Positions 49,013-60,900 of a stretch of 64,000 nucleotides of DNA are shown in pieces (positions within the stretch are counted from its first letter, which is position 1; every line of letters starts with the position of its first letter). Position numbers and translations under genes: made by a program. The notes under the pieces are model-generated. The model was not told the origin of the DNA and ran no database searches. It saw only the letters and a list, made by a program, of their open reading frames with translations. This DNA is from Pithys albifrons albifrons (lineage: Eukaryota > Chordata > Aves > Passeriformes > Thamnophilidae): positions 38,478,054 to 38,542,053 of the forward strand of contig NC_092460.1 in NCBI RefSeq assembly GCF_047495875.1, given 5' to 3'.

Positions 49013-51663
49013 TGTGCTTTTATATTTGATAGTATTTTTGGCCCTTTTTCCCCACTCTCCCAAAGCTGAAAGGAGCCTTAAGGATGTGGGAAACCAAAGG
49101 GTTTCAGTCATTTTATATCAGATGGACATAAGTGCAACCAATGCTTCCCAAGTGTCAGAAGCAATGAACCTGCTTCATAAGGTTTTGGGTCCTTTGCTCA
49201 CTTTCTTTCCCAGTGAGTTGAGACACACAGGATCCAGGCTAAAATTATGCATGTGTTGCCTGACAAACAGCATGCCACAAAATTATAGTACATGACTAAG
49301 TTCTGTTTGCCTTTTGCGCTGGCACTTTAATTATGATGCATTTCATTTATTCAGCAGCCAGTTTTCACAAAACTTGTGAAAAAATAATTTTATTTGATAT
49401 TTCTTCCCTTATACAAACTTTGCCAAAGCTTCGAGATTTGACAGCAGGGTGGAGGAAGATAAATCTCTTTATCTTTGGAGAGCAGGCAAAAATTGCAGCA
49501 GAGTAAGACTTTAATAAATGCAGTATATTACAGTTGTTACCTGCTCCCCATGACTTCTTTTCCTGATTCATCCTGTATATGTGAGCATAAAGCCATGAAG
49601 ACTGGCATGTAAGAGATCTTAGTGTCTCTGATGTTTATCTGGGAGGCCTGTGAGATATGAGAGGCACAAAGGGGGCAAGGTTTCCTTACTGAGGACACAC
49701 ATGGTCATGGTTTTTCTGTATCTTCTGCTGCTGACTCTGACAAACTGTGGTATAAACTTCCAGTGTATCACTCATTCTTAGCCACTTTTAGTTTTTAAGT
49801 GTTAGCTTGCTTCCTAGCTTGGCTTTAGCATGGGCCAGATTGCATGCTTTGAGGTGATGCCCTGTCATGAGTTGGGACACCACGTGCCAAGTGCCATTTC
49901 CATATGGCGTTGTGGTTGGGAGCGTGTGAAGTTTGGTGCTCTGCATGCAACATAGTTCTTCAGCCCTAACCTCAACAGGCTTTGCATCATCAAACACCTT
50001 ATACGTGGTCTCTTGACATGTTCCAGGATGTGCAGCACTTTCCACTTGGAACTGAAAAATAAATAAATCAGACATTAAGAGTTCCATACAGAGCCCAATG
50101 GGCAAAACATGACTTTGCGGAGACGTGGACAGTGTGTGCCGCTTCACAGTTAGAAAATGGTCCACCATCCTGTTCCACTTAAAGTTGTACATGGTGCCTG
50201 TGTCCCTCCTCCACTGTTTTGTTAGAAGTAAAAGTGGGCTGCCCATATTCCACACTTCATTCAAAGCAAAATGAGGCTGTTCAACTGTGATTGTGGATTT
50301 GTAAAACCAAATGGTTCTTGACCAAAGTTAACTGTAATAACAAAAGCCTATCTAAAGCTTAATAGATACATTTTATACGAACTTGAGAGCTACATGAGTT
50401 TCTACTTAAATAATAATTAAGATACTACATAGGGCAACTTATGCCAGTGCTCATGCTCTGAAAGAGGTTTTAAACCTTTGGTGATAAGGATGCTCAGTGT
50501 GCACACTGCCAGTGCCCTTTGGTGAAAAGTTGACTCGTTCTGAGAAAGGTGTGCTGGGCTGCAAAGTTGCCCCTGCAAAGGCATTTACTTAGGTAGGACT
50601 CCCTGGTAGGCCTACATGAGAGTGCCTTTTGTAGGCTTTAAGTGAGATGGGAGCTGTATATCCATGCTAGCTCAGTGTGGTGCTGACCTGAGGTGATGGA
50701 CTAGGGGTCAGGCATGGGACAGGTCTTTCACAGCTGTCTGAAAACTACAAAGAATAACTTGAGTTTTTAAGTATGGTGCAGCCTCCCTAAGAAGAGGTGA
50801 ACTTGATGTAGAGAGGTGAACCTGGCCTTCTCCAACATCTTCTCTGACCTAAAACTCAGAAATGTTCTCATTGTAGTCATTGTCCTGTCATTATGTGTTT
50901 TCCTACTTACTACACATAGTCCCCAAAAGGCAAGGATAAGTGTTTATTACACTGTAGAAAACATGAACTAAAAATATGATGTTTTCCTTACCATGGAATC
51001 TGTGTTCAGAATTATTGCTTGGTGTTTGTAGCTCTGTTCACACCTCTGTTGGTTATTATATCTGCATTTAATAGCTGCTCCTATTTTAGCAGACATGTAG
51101 ATGTGGTATTCCTCACATATGGAGTTTGTGCTAAAAGGGCTATTTTCTATGTGAGATGGAGTGAAATGTGACATAAATATAGGAGGCAGCCTTAATCCAA
51201 GAGACTGTACTGCCCTCTGTCATTCACCACAGCCCGGATTAGACCTCTGAGTGACTTGGAAATGAGTCTGAATTCCTCAAAGCTGGCTTGGATGGGATAG
51301 GACAGCATAAAAGGGACTGAAGTAGGAGATGCATATGGTGAAGACGTGACCTGCTGATTCATACAATCTAGGGACTGTGAGAGGCACAGAAGAGAGCCAA
51401 CACAACAGGCTACTCTTTCTGAGGTCTCCATCTGGGGACTAGAGGGGACAGCTTGGATGGTCACCTAACATCACCTGAGGCTGACAGGGAGGTAGGAAGC
51501 TCACAGTGCAGGGCTGAATTTTGTTTTATGGTTTTAAAAGCTTTTCCTACTGACAGCAGTCATTTTTCACCAGCCAGAAAAGAAATTATTTCTGTAACCT
51601 CCCTACCATGGAAACAGCCTCAGGTCTGTTAATTTACTGGAGAAAGACCTGGTACTTAGAGAT
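49013..51663. other. Noncoding sequence with one exon-like frame
   Basis: No proven gene. The one item of note is a minus-strand frame (50264-49788) with a strong splice-acceptor-like sequence inside, listed separately. A short run of A-rich sequence and frames under 95 codons make up the rest. Confidence 0.5.
49788..50051 (-). other. Exon-like open segment of unknown nature
   Basis: On the minus strand, 'gatttatttatttttcag' ends at 50052 and is followed in phase 0 by an 87-codon open stretch that starts FQVESAAHPG, has a Cys-Cys pair mid-way and ends at a stop at 49788. The acceptor is good by eye: a long pyrimidine tract and CAG. I do not recognise the peptide, and no matching upstream exon could be identified. 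A frame of this length (158 codons in all) is expected about once by chance in 64 kb. Treat as a hypothesis. Confidence 0.15.
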
Positions 51664-51852
51664 GACAGAATCAAAGGATCAGAATGTTAAGGGATTGGAA
51701 CAGACCTTAACGATCATCTAGTCCCAAACCCCCTGTCATGGGCAGGGACACCTCCCACTAGACCAGGTTGCTCAAGGCCTTATCGAATCTGGCTTTGAAC
51801 ACTGTCAAGACTGGGACGACCTCCCTGGACAACCTGTCCAGATGCATCAGAG
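51664..51852 (-). mobile_element. CR1 LINE 3'-end fragment
   Basis: Plus strand: 'gacagaatcaaaggatcaga', 'gggattggaacagaccttaa', 'cgatcatctagtcccaaacc', 'cctgtcatgggcagggacac', 'ctcccactagaccaggttgc', 'tcaaggccttatcgaatctg', 'gctttgaacactgtcaagac' and 'ctccctggacaacctgtcca'. This is a classical CR1 3' end in reverse. It is the same subgroup as the copy at 48.9 kb but the opposite strand, so the two copies form an inverted pair about 2.7 kb apart. Confidence 0.92.
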
Positions 51853-54800
51853 CTCCCACTGGGAGCAGTGCCAGTTCACTGTGACAGTCTCTGCTCAATT
51901 TTGACTCTTTGCCAGCAATTTTGCTTGCACCTGGGCCAGGATGTGTCTGCTTTTACTTATCAAGCTGCACCTGTAGCTGTGCAGGCTAGAGGGAGGTCAC
52001 AAGAGCTTGCTGCCTGTGTGCCTCAGCACAGTGCCTGATGGCCAGCAGGTGAAGGAATGGAGCTTCCCTCCTTGTCTAATGCAGCATAACGTGTAGGTAT
52101 GGTGGGTGTTTTATTTCTTCCTCTGGAACATCTGGCACAGGTCCACTGTCTGAGACAGGATGCTGGGCTGGAAGGAGCATTGGTCTGCTTCGGTGTTGCA
52201 ATGCCAGTGTTGCTGTCTCCCTGGTGGGCTAACGTCCTGTGATATCTTTCCAGCTGGTAACATGCCCAGGACAGAGTTTTAGCACCACCCGCCACTTGAG
52301 CTGCTTGCAGCCTCAGTGTAGCATTATCAAAAATAAGGCTCTTTGAATGAAACAAGTGTTTGGAAATGAGCTGCCTCTCTCTTGCTTTCTTTTCTGCCCC
52401 CTGAGGGTGGCCAAATGTGCAAGAGCAGAGGGAGGAAAGGAACATAGTGAAGACTGACCAAGGCACAACCTCTCCCTCTTTTCCCCTTTTTTCCCTCCTG
52501 CTCCTTCTCAGGGAAGCACAAATGCTTACACTTCACAGAACATGCCCACCAAAAAAAAGCCCTGATGGTTTCCTCTGCCAAAAGGAGCTCTCAGGATCAT
52601 TTTCACATCCCTTAACCTATTGCCTTACACAATGAAAGAGAAGAAGCGAGTCAGGAGCCAAACACAACATTAATCAGATTAGGACCTTTCTTGGGACTTC
52701 TTTATTTTTACTTCAGTTTCCCTATTTTGGTTACTTACCTCATTTCTCCTGAACACCAGGGGCAATAGCCCAGACAATGGCCTGTAACATTCTTCACAGG
52801 GTAGATTTTCTAGTCTCTAGCCCAAATGTGTACTCTTAGTTCTGGCTAGTCCTCAGTTGAAGCAGTTAGTCAGCTGGCTGCACATCTCTTCATGCAACTT
52901 ATGCTTTCATCAGGAGCTGCAGCGAGCCTGTACTGTCAAGGGAGACAGCAGATTTTTTGATCCTGTTTTCACATTGTGGGCTCTGAAACAGCTCAGCTGG
53001 GACTAATTAAGTCTTGGGGGCATGTGCATTGCTGCAGAAGTGTCAAGGAAGATTAAAAACAGGCACAGAAGTATCACTGCTAGACCAACCTCCAGAAAAT
53101 GCTAGGAAAGGAGCTTTTTGTCTCAATGCTAGATAGAAGGAGGTTAGAAACCATGAGCAAAAGACCATCTTCATCAGCTGCCTTTTCATTCTTACAGTAT
53201 GTCTGGAGGTTGCAGGATGGGCATTCATGCTCTCTAGCAAAAGAGAGAAGCATAAGCCAAATTTCCCCTGTAATAGAGACAAGAGATAGAGCAATCAGCT
53301 AACTGTTTGGGTTAGAAACCATCATGGCAATGGTGGTGGCATCTGTTTATCAGCAGAGGTGTGTGATGGAAATACCATATCAAGGCTTCGTTCAGTGTTG
53401 CCCCTGAGCTCCATGTCTGACTGAGCAGAAGTGATGGATGAGGAGTGACATTAGCATCATGGTTAAAAGAAGAAGGATGGGAGAAGGGAGTAATGGGAGG
53501 TTAGACTAGCCTGTTGGCATTTCAAGTGTATTAAGGTAGAGGCAAAAGGGGGAGTATTTCACATGGCACATGATGAGTAACTAGGAGTCAAAGACTGGGA
53601 TATAGGATATACAAAAGGAAGTTTAGTCTCAGTTTCAGGAAAGATGTTCTGTAAGCTGTTATATTATTGACTGGTTTCCCAGGGGAAATTGTGAGGATAG
53701 GATTTTTTAAAACTAAATAGGGCAAAGAATGAGAAAGTTCACAATCAAACCCAGTCCCAAACTGGCTCCTACATAAAGAGCTAAGGTTCCTTCCCTTATT
53801 TTCTGGCCTGTCTTTTTCTTGCTCCCCAGTTAAATCCTTCCCATTACCCCTTTTTTTTCATGAACAGCCACAGCGTCTCAGATGCCTGTTAATGTGGCAT
53901 GTTGTCTCCCACTTGTCCTACTTTCCTTTCTCCTTCCTACACTTGCTTTCTCATCCTCTCCCACCCTGCCCCTATGGTCCAAACTTCTGGGGACCTCATG
54001 CTTCTGGTTTCATCTCTCTCACAAATTTTTGTGAATTTCTTACTCGAAGGACTGCAGTGTGCTGTGTTCCCACAATCATGGGGCACTAGCCAGGAGACAC
54101 AGTTTTTCATTCCTACAGCTCCATGCACCTGGCTAGGAGCAGAAAAGACTGTTATCCATATTTTGCTTATATGAAGAAGCTGAGAGGCAGCCAAGAGAAG
54201 AGGTTTACTTGAAGTGGGATGCAGGAATGGGCTGACTCAGTTCTCTGGTATTCCATCCCAAATCCTTTCCACTGGCTTGTAGTTCCTGCACTCCTGCCTG
54301 ACCTATTCATCAGGAAAGCTTGTAATGCGAGTACACTCCCAGCATGTTAGACAGTTCAAAGGGAAAAAAACCATGATATAGAGGGAGATTTAGACTTAGG
54401 TGTGATGCTGGAAAATTCTCACTTCCCTCTGGATTAAGCATTTAAACCATTGTTGCCGTTTCTTTCAACAAATAAACAAGGCAGATATGGCATTATTTAC
54501 CAAGTAAGGAAGTCAGAAGTCTCCATAAAACATTCCCGAGATTTGAAGTAACCATGTTTTTCAATGGAATTAAAAAAACCCAAAAGACAAAACCCCAAAC
54601 AAACTGGCATGTAGTATCTTTTCTTAAGTCTAGGCAAGAGTCACACATTTATTTCCAGTAGCAGCACACAGCGTACTGACTGTAACTAGGTGAGAATGCT
54701 AAACAGACCCAGTTTCCCTGCTGGTGTCTGAAAACAGGGATAAATTCTTCTGCAGACAAAAGACAGATGGTGAGGGCCTTGCTAAAATCCTGGCTCCCTG

Positions 54801-55956
54801 GAATCAGAAGGCTGTGCAAATTCAGAGTTCAGAGTGTGAAAGATTGTTAATTAATTATTATTTTTATTAGGATGCTGTCATGCTTTGCCAGTGGCACTGA
54901 AGTCTGGCAGAAAGCTTAGCCCTACAGCCAAGCAGGGTATTTCTGTAATGGTCTTAATTTATACTCCACCGAATGACTCATGTGCTATTTCTTGTGCAGA
55001 GAAAGGGCAGTCAGACTGCTGTTGTTACAGAGGTAAGGCATGCTAAAAAAGACCAGAGAAGGGTGCAGGATTTTTGACAGCTTTTGTCTTCTGGTGCACT
55101 TGACTGATTTGTGGGGAGAGTGGGGAAATGTCTGAATGCAAAATTATTGTGGATATGATATTTTTAGTACTGCATGATACATTGCCTGTGCCACTGCACC
55201 TCACAGTGGAACTACTCCAGCACTGACCAGTCAGGTTGGGATGGCTGCACGCACCATCTCTAAGCCCACATTTTGTCATGGGTTTCAAACTCTCCATATT
55301 CATCCCATGGCTGCTGCTTCATCACTTGACAGAATGTGCTGTGAGGTTTGTTCCTTGGCATATAGTGGCAATTCCTACCAAGAAATGGCTGCTGAGGGAC
55401 AAGCAAGGGGACACCCCCAGCTTCTCATGTGGGATCCAGCATCAGTCCTGCATTGTCACGGCATAAATCAAACAGCAAGAAGGGGCTGCAATAGTGAATA
55501 TGAGCAGGTGATTAAAAATTAATCTGTGTCAGTGGAAGTTTTACTGGTGGCTAAACTGGGGAAGAAGGCAAACTGGAAAAGGATCAGTGAAAGCAGAAGC
55601 ACAGAAGGAGAGTGAGAGTAGAGATAGGAGATCAGTTTGTCTTGATGGGAAACAGAGAGGAGAGAGATACACCTTAGCTAGCTAGAGAAAAAAAAGGCTT
55701 GGAATAGGGAACCAGAAATACAGAAGAGATAAAACAGGACATCACAGGAAAGAACTCATCTGTAACAATTTACAAGAAGTATCTGTCAAAAAATTACAGC
55801 CCACCCAAACTTAAAAGGGAACCAGAGTTTCCTGTTCTCCCCACGGTAACAAGCATCTGTGAAACCTGAGGGCAGCATGTCCTACCTGGCTGTGGTACAA
55901 GGACATCTTTTTAACTACCTGATGCTTAGCTCAGGTGACAGAAGTGCCCTGGGCAT
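51853..55956. other. Noncoding unique sequence
   Basis: Nothing gene-like is seen. A 147-codon minus-strand frame (52466-52023) and several of 80-95 codons have no motif. A homeodomain-type AT patch ('ttaattaattatta') lies near 54847. No further retroelement is recognised until 55.96 kb. Confidence 0.55.
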
Positions 55957-56150
55957 CAGTAAACACTCTTTTACTTTGAGGGTAACTGAGCACTGGCACA
56001 GGTGGCCCATAGGGATTGTAGAGTCTTTCTTCTTGGAAATATTCAAAAGTCATCTGGACATGGTCCTGGCCACTTGGCCCTTCTTGAGCATGAGGGTTGA
56101 ACAAGATGACCTCCAGAGGTGCCTTCCAACCTCAACTAGTATATGATTCT
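55957..56150 (+). mobile_element. CR1 LINE 3'-end fragment with terminal octamer remnant
   Basis: Sense-oriented CR1: 'aacactcttttactttgagg', 'gtaactgagcactggcacag', 'attgtagagtctttcttctt', 'ggaaatattcaaaagtcatc', 'tggacatggtcctggccact', 'tgaacaagatgacctccaga', 'ggtgccttccaacctcaact', ending 'tatgattct', a remnant of the terminal repeat. The 3' end is nearly complete. The copy is 5'-truncated to about 195 bases. A 95-codon frame (55859-56146) is a chance frame across it. Confidence 0.93.
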
Positions 56151-59100
56151 CAGTTTCCTGAAGCTCTTATCTTTACACACTCCCCTCCTGCCTCCCTCCA
56201 TAGCATGAACTCTTACACCAGCTGACACTCTCCTCCATCTTGTAGCTGGACATGGCAGGCTGAATTACTCGAGTGGCCTTGAGTATTAAGGAAGACTCTT
56301 GAGAAGTCTGTAGTACAGACAGTCAAGAAAACACACATGTATGTTTCTAGCTGTTTCTTTGTGTGGTCAGCAGTGTTTCTGGAAAGGCAGGTTTTACTTC
56401 TATGTTGATAGACAAAACAGCATTCAACCCTGTGAAGGGGTATATCTGCAAAAACATTAATCATGGTAGCCAGATGGCCAGTTTCAGTGACTTTCAAGGG
56501 CTTCCCAAAAGGTTTCTAAGTGTACTTTTTTAATCGCAACTGTGATATAAATATTCCTTTGATCTTCTCACAAATTGTATTGTGATTTCTCCCTTATTTA
56601 ATTTGAAAAGAGCCTTCCTCTCATTTCTCATTAGTTCAGGCTTTTGCTAGTCCTGATTTTACAGCATATCAAAATGCTGAAAATTTATATTGTGGCTCCC
56701 AAAATTTGCAGATTACCTGAAGGGAAGGAGGTGGAAGGATAAAATACATTCTTTCACCACTTCTGCTTCTAATGCTGGAGGCTTCTTTCCAGTTAAAATG
56801 TGGCATTGTTAGGTTTACTTATCTTGGGGATCTTAAATGTGTTGTGCTTCAATAGCCTGCAGGCAAGAGACCTCACTCTCTGGGTGCTGTGCTGGCAGGA
56901 GGCGGCTGATATTCTTGGAGTCTGATGACTGTTACTCCACTTGAGAGCCTTTACGGCACCAAAGCATTGGTTCATTTGCCATCTGCTCCCTCACAACATA
57001 TAAAGGAGGATTGTGGGTTACTGCTGTGCATCAGTTCTGTGTGATGTGAGTGCTGTGGTGCATCACTGTTGTTTTCTTACTTCTTTCCATCGGTGTCCTG
57101 AAAGCTTTTCATTAGTCATCTTGGAGGGGGGAGAAACCTCAACCCTCTCTATTCATATTCTCATGGTGAATTTTCCAGCCTGATGCAAACTTTGGATCCA
57201 CACATGAATTTTTTTGCAGTCATGAACAACCAGGTCAGGAAACGATGGTTTGTAAAAAAATGGGTCAGTTGGGCTTCCAGGTTTGTGGCTCACTTAATTT
57301 TGCTGCCAGACTGCAAAGTACTTTGTTTCGGCTCTGCCACGCAAGTCATGACTGCTCAGCACTTCTGGACATTCAGGCCATTTACTGTTAGGGTACCGAG
57401 AAACAGGTTTAGATTCCTGATTTCTAGCTCTCTAACTCTGAGGAAGGTATCTTTGGATTTTTTTGCAGGACACTTGACACCAGACAGTTTCTGCTATTGG
57501 TAGCAAAATCAGTAGAATAAGGTCTGGAGGCCTCCTTGAGGTTCTTTGGAAAATCCAAGGTCTCTGAACTGACTTTTTGTCTCTCGCAAAGGGATCCTTA
57601 AGAGTGTTTTTGTATGAAACTGGGGAAGATTAATCCAAGCTATTCTGCACATAAACCCCTAATGCTCTCTTAAGAGTTGAGGCTTGACATGGCATTGTGA
57701 ACCAAAGAGCACTGGTTTTCCTCCCAGACCATCAGTGGCCACTCTGCTGGACAAGTAGATGTGCAAGAATAGAGACATTCAGCTCCAAGGTAGGTCCTAA
57801 ACTCTGCCCAGCTCCTTGTTCATGTCTCCAGTGGGTTGATTCCAGGCCTTCACAGGTGGCTGGTCATTAGAAACATTGTGTAGTGCATAAGAGGAGGCTG
57901 AGCTGGGCAAATTGGGTACCTGATAGTCCCTGGCTCAGTAGAGTATGGTTGTACAGCTTACTCAGGCTCCCAGACATGAAGGATCCTTAGCTATAAAAAG
58001 TCCTGTTTGTGCTTGCGGTGATATTAGGCTAATCTGGTTATTGCTGTCATTAGTGCTGTGGCCATCCTAGAAGGTGATCAGCTCATGTCTGAGACCTAGG
58101 AATTGGCTGGCACAGCCCTTAGAGGTGGCTTGGTTTTCCACAGAGACTTCTAGAGAGGTGCTGGGGAATCAACACCACAGTTTGGGTTGGGCACAGGTCT
58201 GGGATCAAGCAAAGAAAGCAGATTCACAGCTTCTTTACTTCACTTTCACTTGGTCATCACAACACAGATGTCTCACTCTATAGCTAACTAAGGGGGATTT
58301 TGTTCTTGTTACTGTTGTGATCTTATTTTTTACCAAAGATACTCTGTCTCTCTTTCCCCTTATGTGTTACTCTCCAATCCTTTTTACAGCCCTGATGTCT
58401 GGCTGGGATCTCTCCTGGCCTGGTCTTTGCTTCATGAACACCATACTTAAAACTGCTGAGGTTTCAAAGCAAATCAACAAAGGAGAGAGTTAGTCTCGAG
58501 TGGCAAAATTTCCCACTGGGTTTCAGTTATCTCAGAAGAGGTCCTCATTGCTGCTGGTTAGCACCGCCACAGATTTCCAGGTTTTCCCCCACTTGCTGAG
58601 TTTCTCTCTTCTCTTCATCCTCCCTCATTTTCTCATAATTTATGTCCTCCCTGGCCACTCTTCAGTCAACAAGGCCTGTGCAAGTGATGTCACTCCTTTT
58701 TGGCAGCAGGATGGAAGTTGGGCAGAATTGGATCAGGGGAGAGGACAATGCTGAGATCTGTTGCTGCTTGTTCAGACAATCCAAGGGGTTGCAATGGATC
58801 AGGGGAGCCAAGCTCTGTCTGTTTGAATCCCTATGTTCCCCTTGCACTAGCTTGTCTGTGTTTTAGGTATGGAAGCCATATACCTGTGTTCACACTGCAC
58901 TGTGCTCCTGGGATGTCTGACTTGGCCTGGCATGCTAGCTCATGAAATCCCTGCAGACCATGGCAGGGGTGTCTGTATCCTTTTGTTATCTTGCCCCTTC
59001 CCTGTATGTTTGCAGATCATGTAGGCTTGGTGTAACTATGGCTTTCCTTGTTTCAGGTTTTTATTTAGGGAAAGATTTCATGAAGTGGCTCAACCCTTGC

Positions 59101-60429
59101 TTTATCCCCTCTTTGGGGGACGTACTCTTTATAATAGGAGGACAGTGGCCCACCATGAAGGTATTTCCCTTCAGCATCACCACTGCACCATATTAGCCCC
59201 AGAATACTCACTCATTGCCCATATGATTGAGTGGGGACTGTGTTGCTGAGATGAAGGTGCTCATTGTCTCTGAAAATTGGGCATATTGTAAGTAGAAAGA
59301 GAGAAAGAAAACCAACAGTACTTACCTCCTCACCCTGCTAACCCATAACACCACCAAACCATCATCAGGAATGTCCCCATTAAACACTTGTACCAGGATT
59401 TGTGTATTTGGTGCAGGAAATGAATGGCAGAAGAGCATGTCTTAGCAGGAGACCTGGCTGGTTGATGCAATGTGAGGACAGAACACAAAGAGGAAACCCA
59501 GCCCTTCCTGATTTCTCCTTAGAAATATGCCCATGAGTGAAAGCCGGTAATCCCCATGGCACAACTTTTTTTGCTGTAGGTGAATTCCTTTCTCCTCCTG
59601 TGAGGTGACTGCTTTGCAGTCATAGAGTTTTTGAGTGCACTTGTCATTTCCAAACCGAGTCTCTCATGTTAGACTCTGAAATCCATCACTTAACACACAC
59701 ACAAAAAGTGATCCCTTTTCGGCTTACTGTCTAAGACCAGATAGTGCAGAACTGGAAGGAGAGATAATTTGATATCCCAATTTAATAAGGTGGGGTTTTT
59801 TTAAGTTATTTAAGAGCTATTTCTAAAATTCATATTTCTCCATCCTGCACATATGTCTTTTTTCAGTCCTCCCCTTTGATCTGCTGATTAGCTGTGCCTA
59901 AAGTGCCTGGAGTCCCTCCCTGTGCCCTGCATGCACTGAAGGCATCTTCCCAATGTTCTGGTGCAGAGCCCTTTCCACTTGTGGGTAACGGCTCTAGGAC
60001 AGGCTTGTCTGCTTGTTCATGCAAAACCTCCCCCTTCCCTGACCCAGGAGATGTCTCAGGCTGTTGCAGGTGCCAAGGTGCTTTGGAGGCATGGCTGTCA
60101 CCATGTGCCTGGACCCTGTCCATGATATCCCAAGCAAAACAAGTGTGTGACAGAACACAGCTATCTGGCACGCCTGCTGCCACGTGCCAGCTCCTAATCC
60201 TTCCTAATCAATTCCTCAGCAGTGGCTGCTGAATCCCCCCATCTCCTGTACCTCTACCCAGGACAAGCCTCAGTGCCAGGTTACCCTATGTGTGCTTTAG
60301 AAGCTGGGATACAAATATGCATGTGAACAGAAATTATCTGCACCTCCATCCTGGTGGAGGAGGACACAATACAATGGGGACTCATGGCCAGGGTCTATGA
60401 AGCAATGGAAAGCCCCTATGTATTCTGGT
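56151..60429. other. Noncoding unique sequence
   Basis: No gene, LTR or CR1 is recognised. Frames of up to 112 codons occur (59894-60232 plus, opposed by a 106-codon minus frame over the same DNA), which is the picture of noncoding DNA with slightly higher G+C. A repeated 'atggatcaggggag'-like word near 58735 and 58797 is too short to matter. Confidence 0.55.
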
Positions 60430-60900
60430 TCCAAACACCAATTACTGCACTGTCCATTAGGGATACATTATGATAAGCTAAAGCCTGTACATGACTCATT
60501 GGTAAAACATTTATGATCAGATGCTTTGGCAAAAGACAGTCTCAAAGTGTTAAAAGAAAGCTAATTTTTCATTAACAGCTATCTTCAGTTTAGAATTTTA
60601 TTAGTGTCATATTATATGGTACTATTGTGTACTATTCTAGCACAGAGCTGCTTAGATATAACTTTAAAGAAAAAAGGAGAATGAGTTACGGAACGCAATG
60701 TACAGATTTTCAGCCAACAGAAATCATCTTTCTGAAATGGAAGTCCATTGAGTTAAGCACTTTTACATCTGCTGACCTTCTGACCATCTAAATTGATAAG
60801 CACAGAATTAAATAATGACAATAAATTAGAATACTTAAATGGATATTCAACTGTAATTACTGTCAGAAATCTATAGCAGAAAGTGGCCTAGAACAAGATT
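60430..60900. promoter_or_regulatory. AT-rich enhancer-like block (candidate conserved element)
   Basis: This is the stretch in the window that most resembles a vertebrate conserved noncoding element. It is non-repetitive and AT-rich, with a crowd of homeodomain-type cores ('caccaattactg', 'agctaatttttcattaacag', 'aaattagaatac', 'tgtaattactg') plus 'tgactcattggt' (AP-1-like) and 'acgcaatg' (C/EBP-like). Frames are closed throughout. Its target is unknown, and conservation is inferred from texture alone. Confidence 0.3.
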
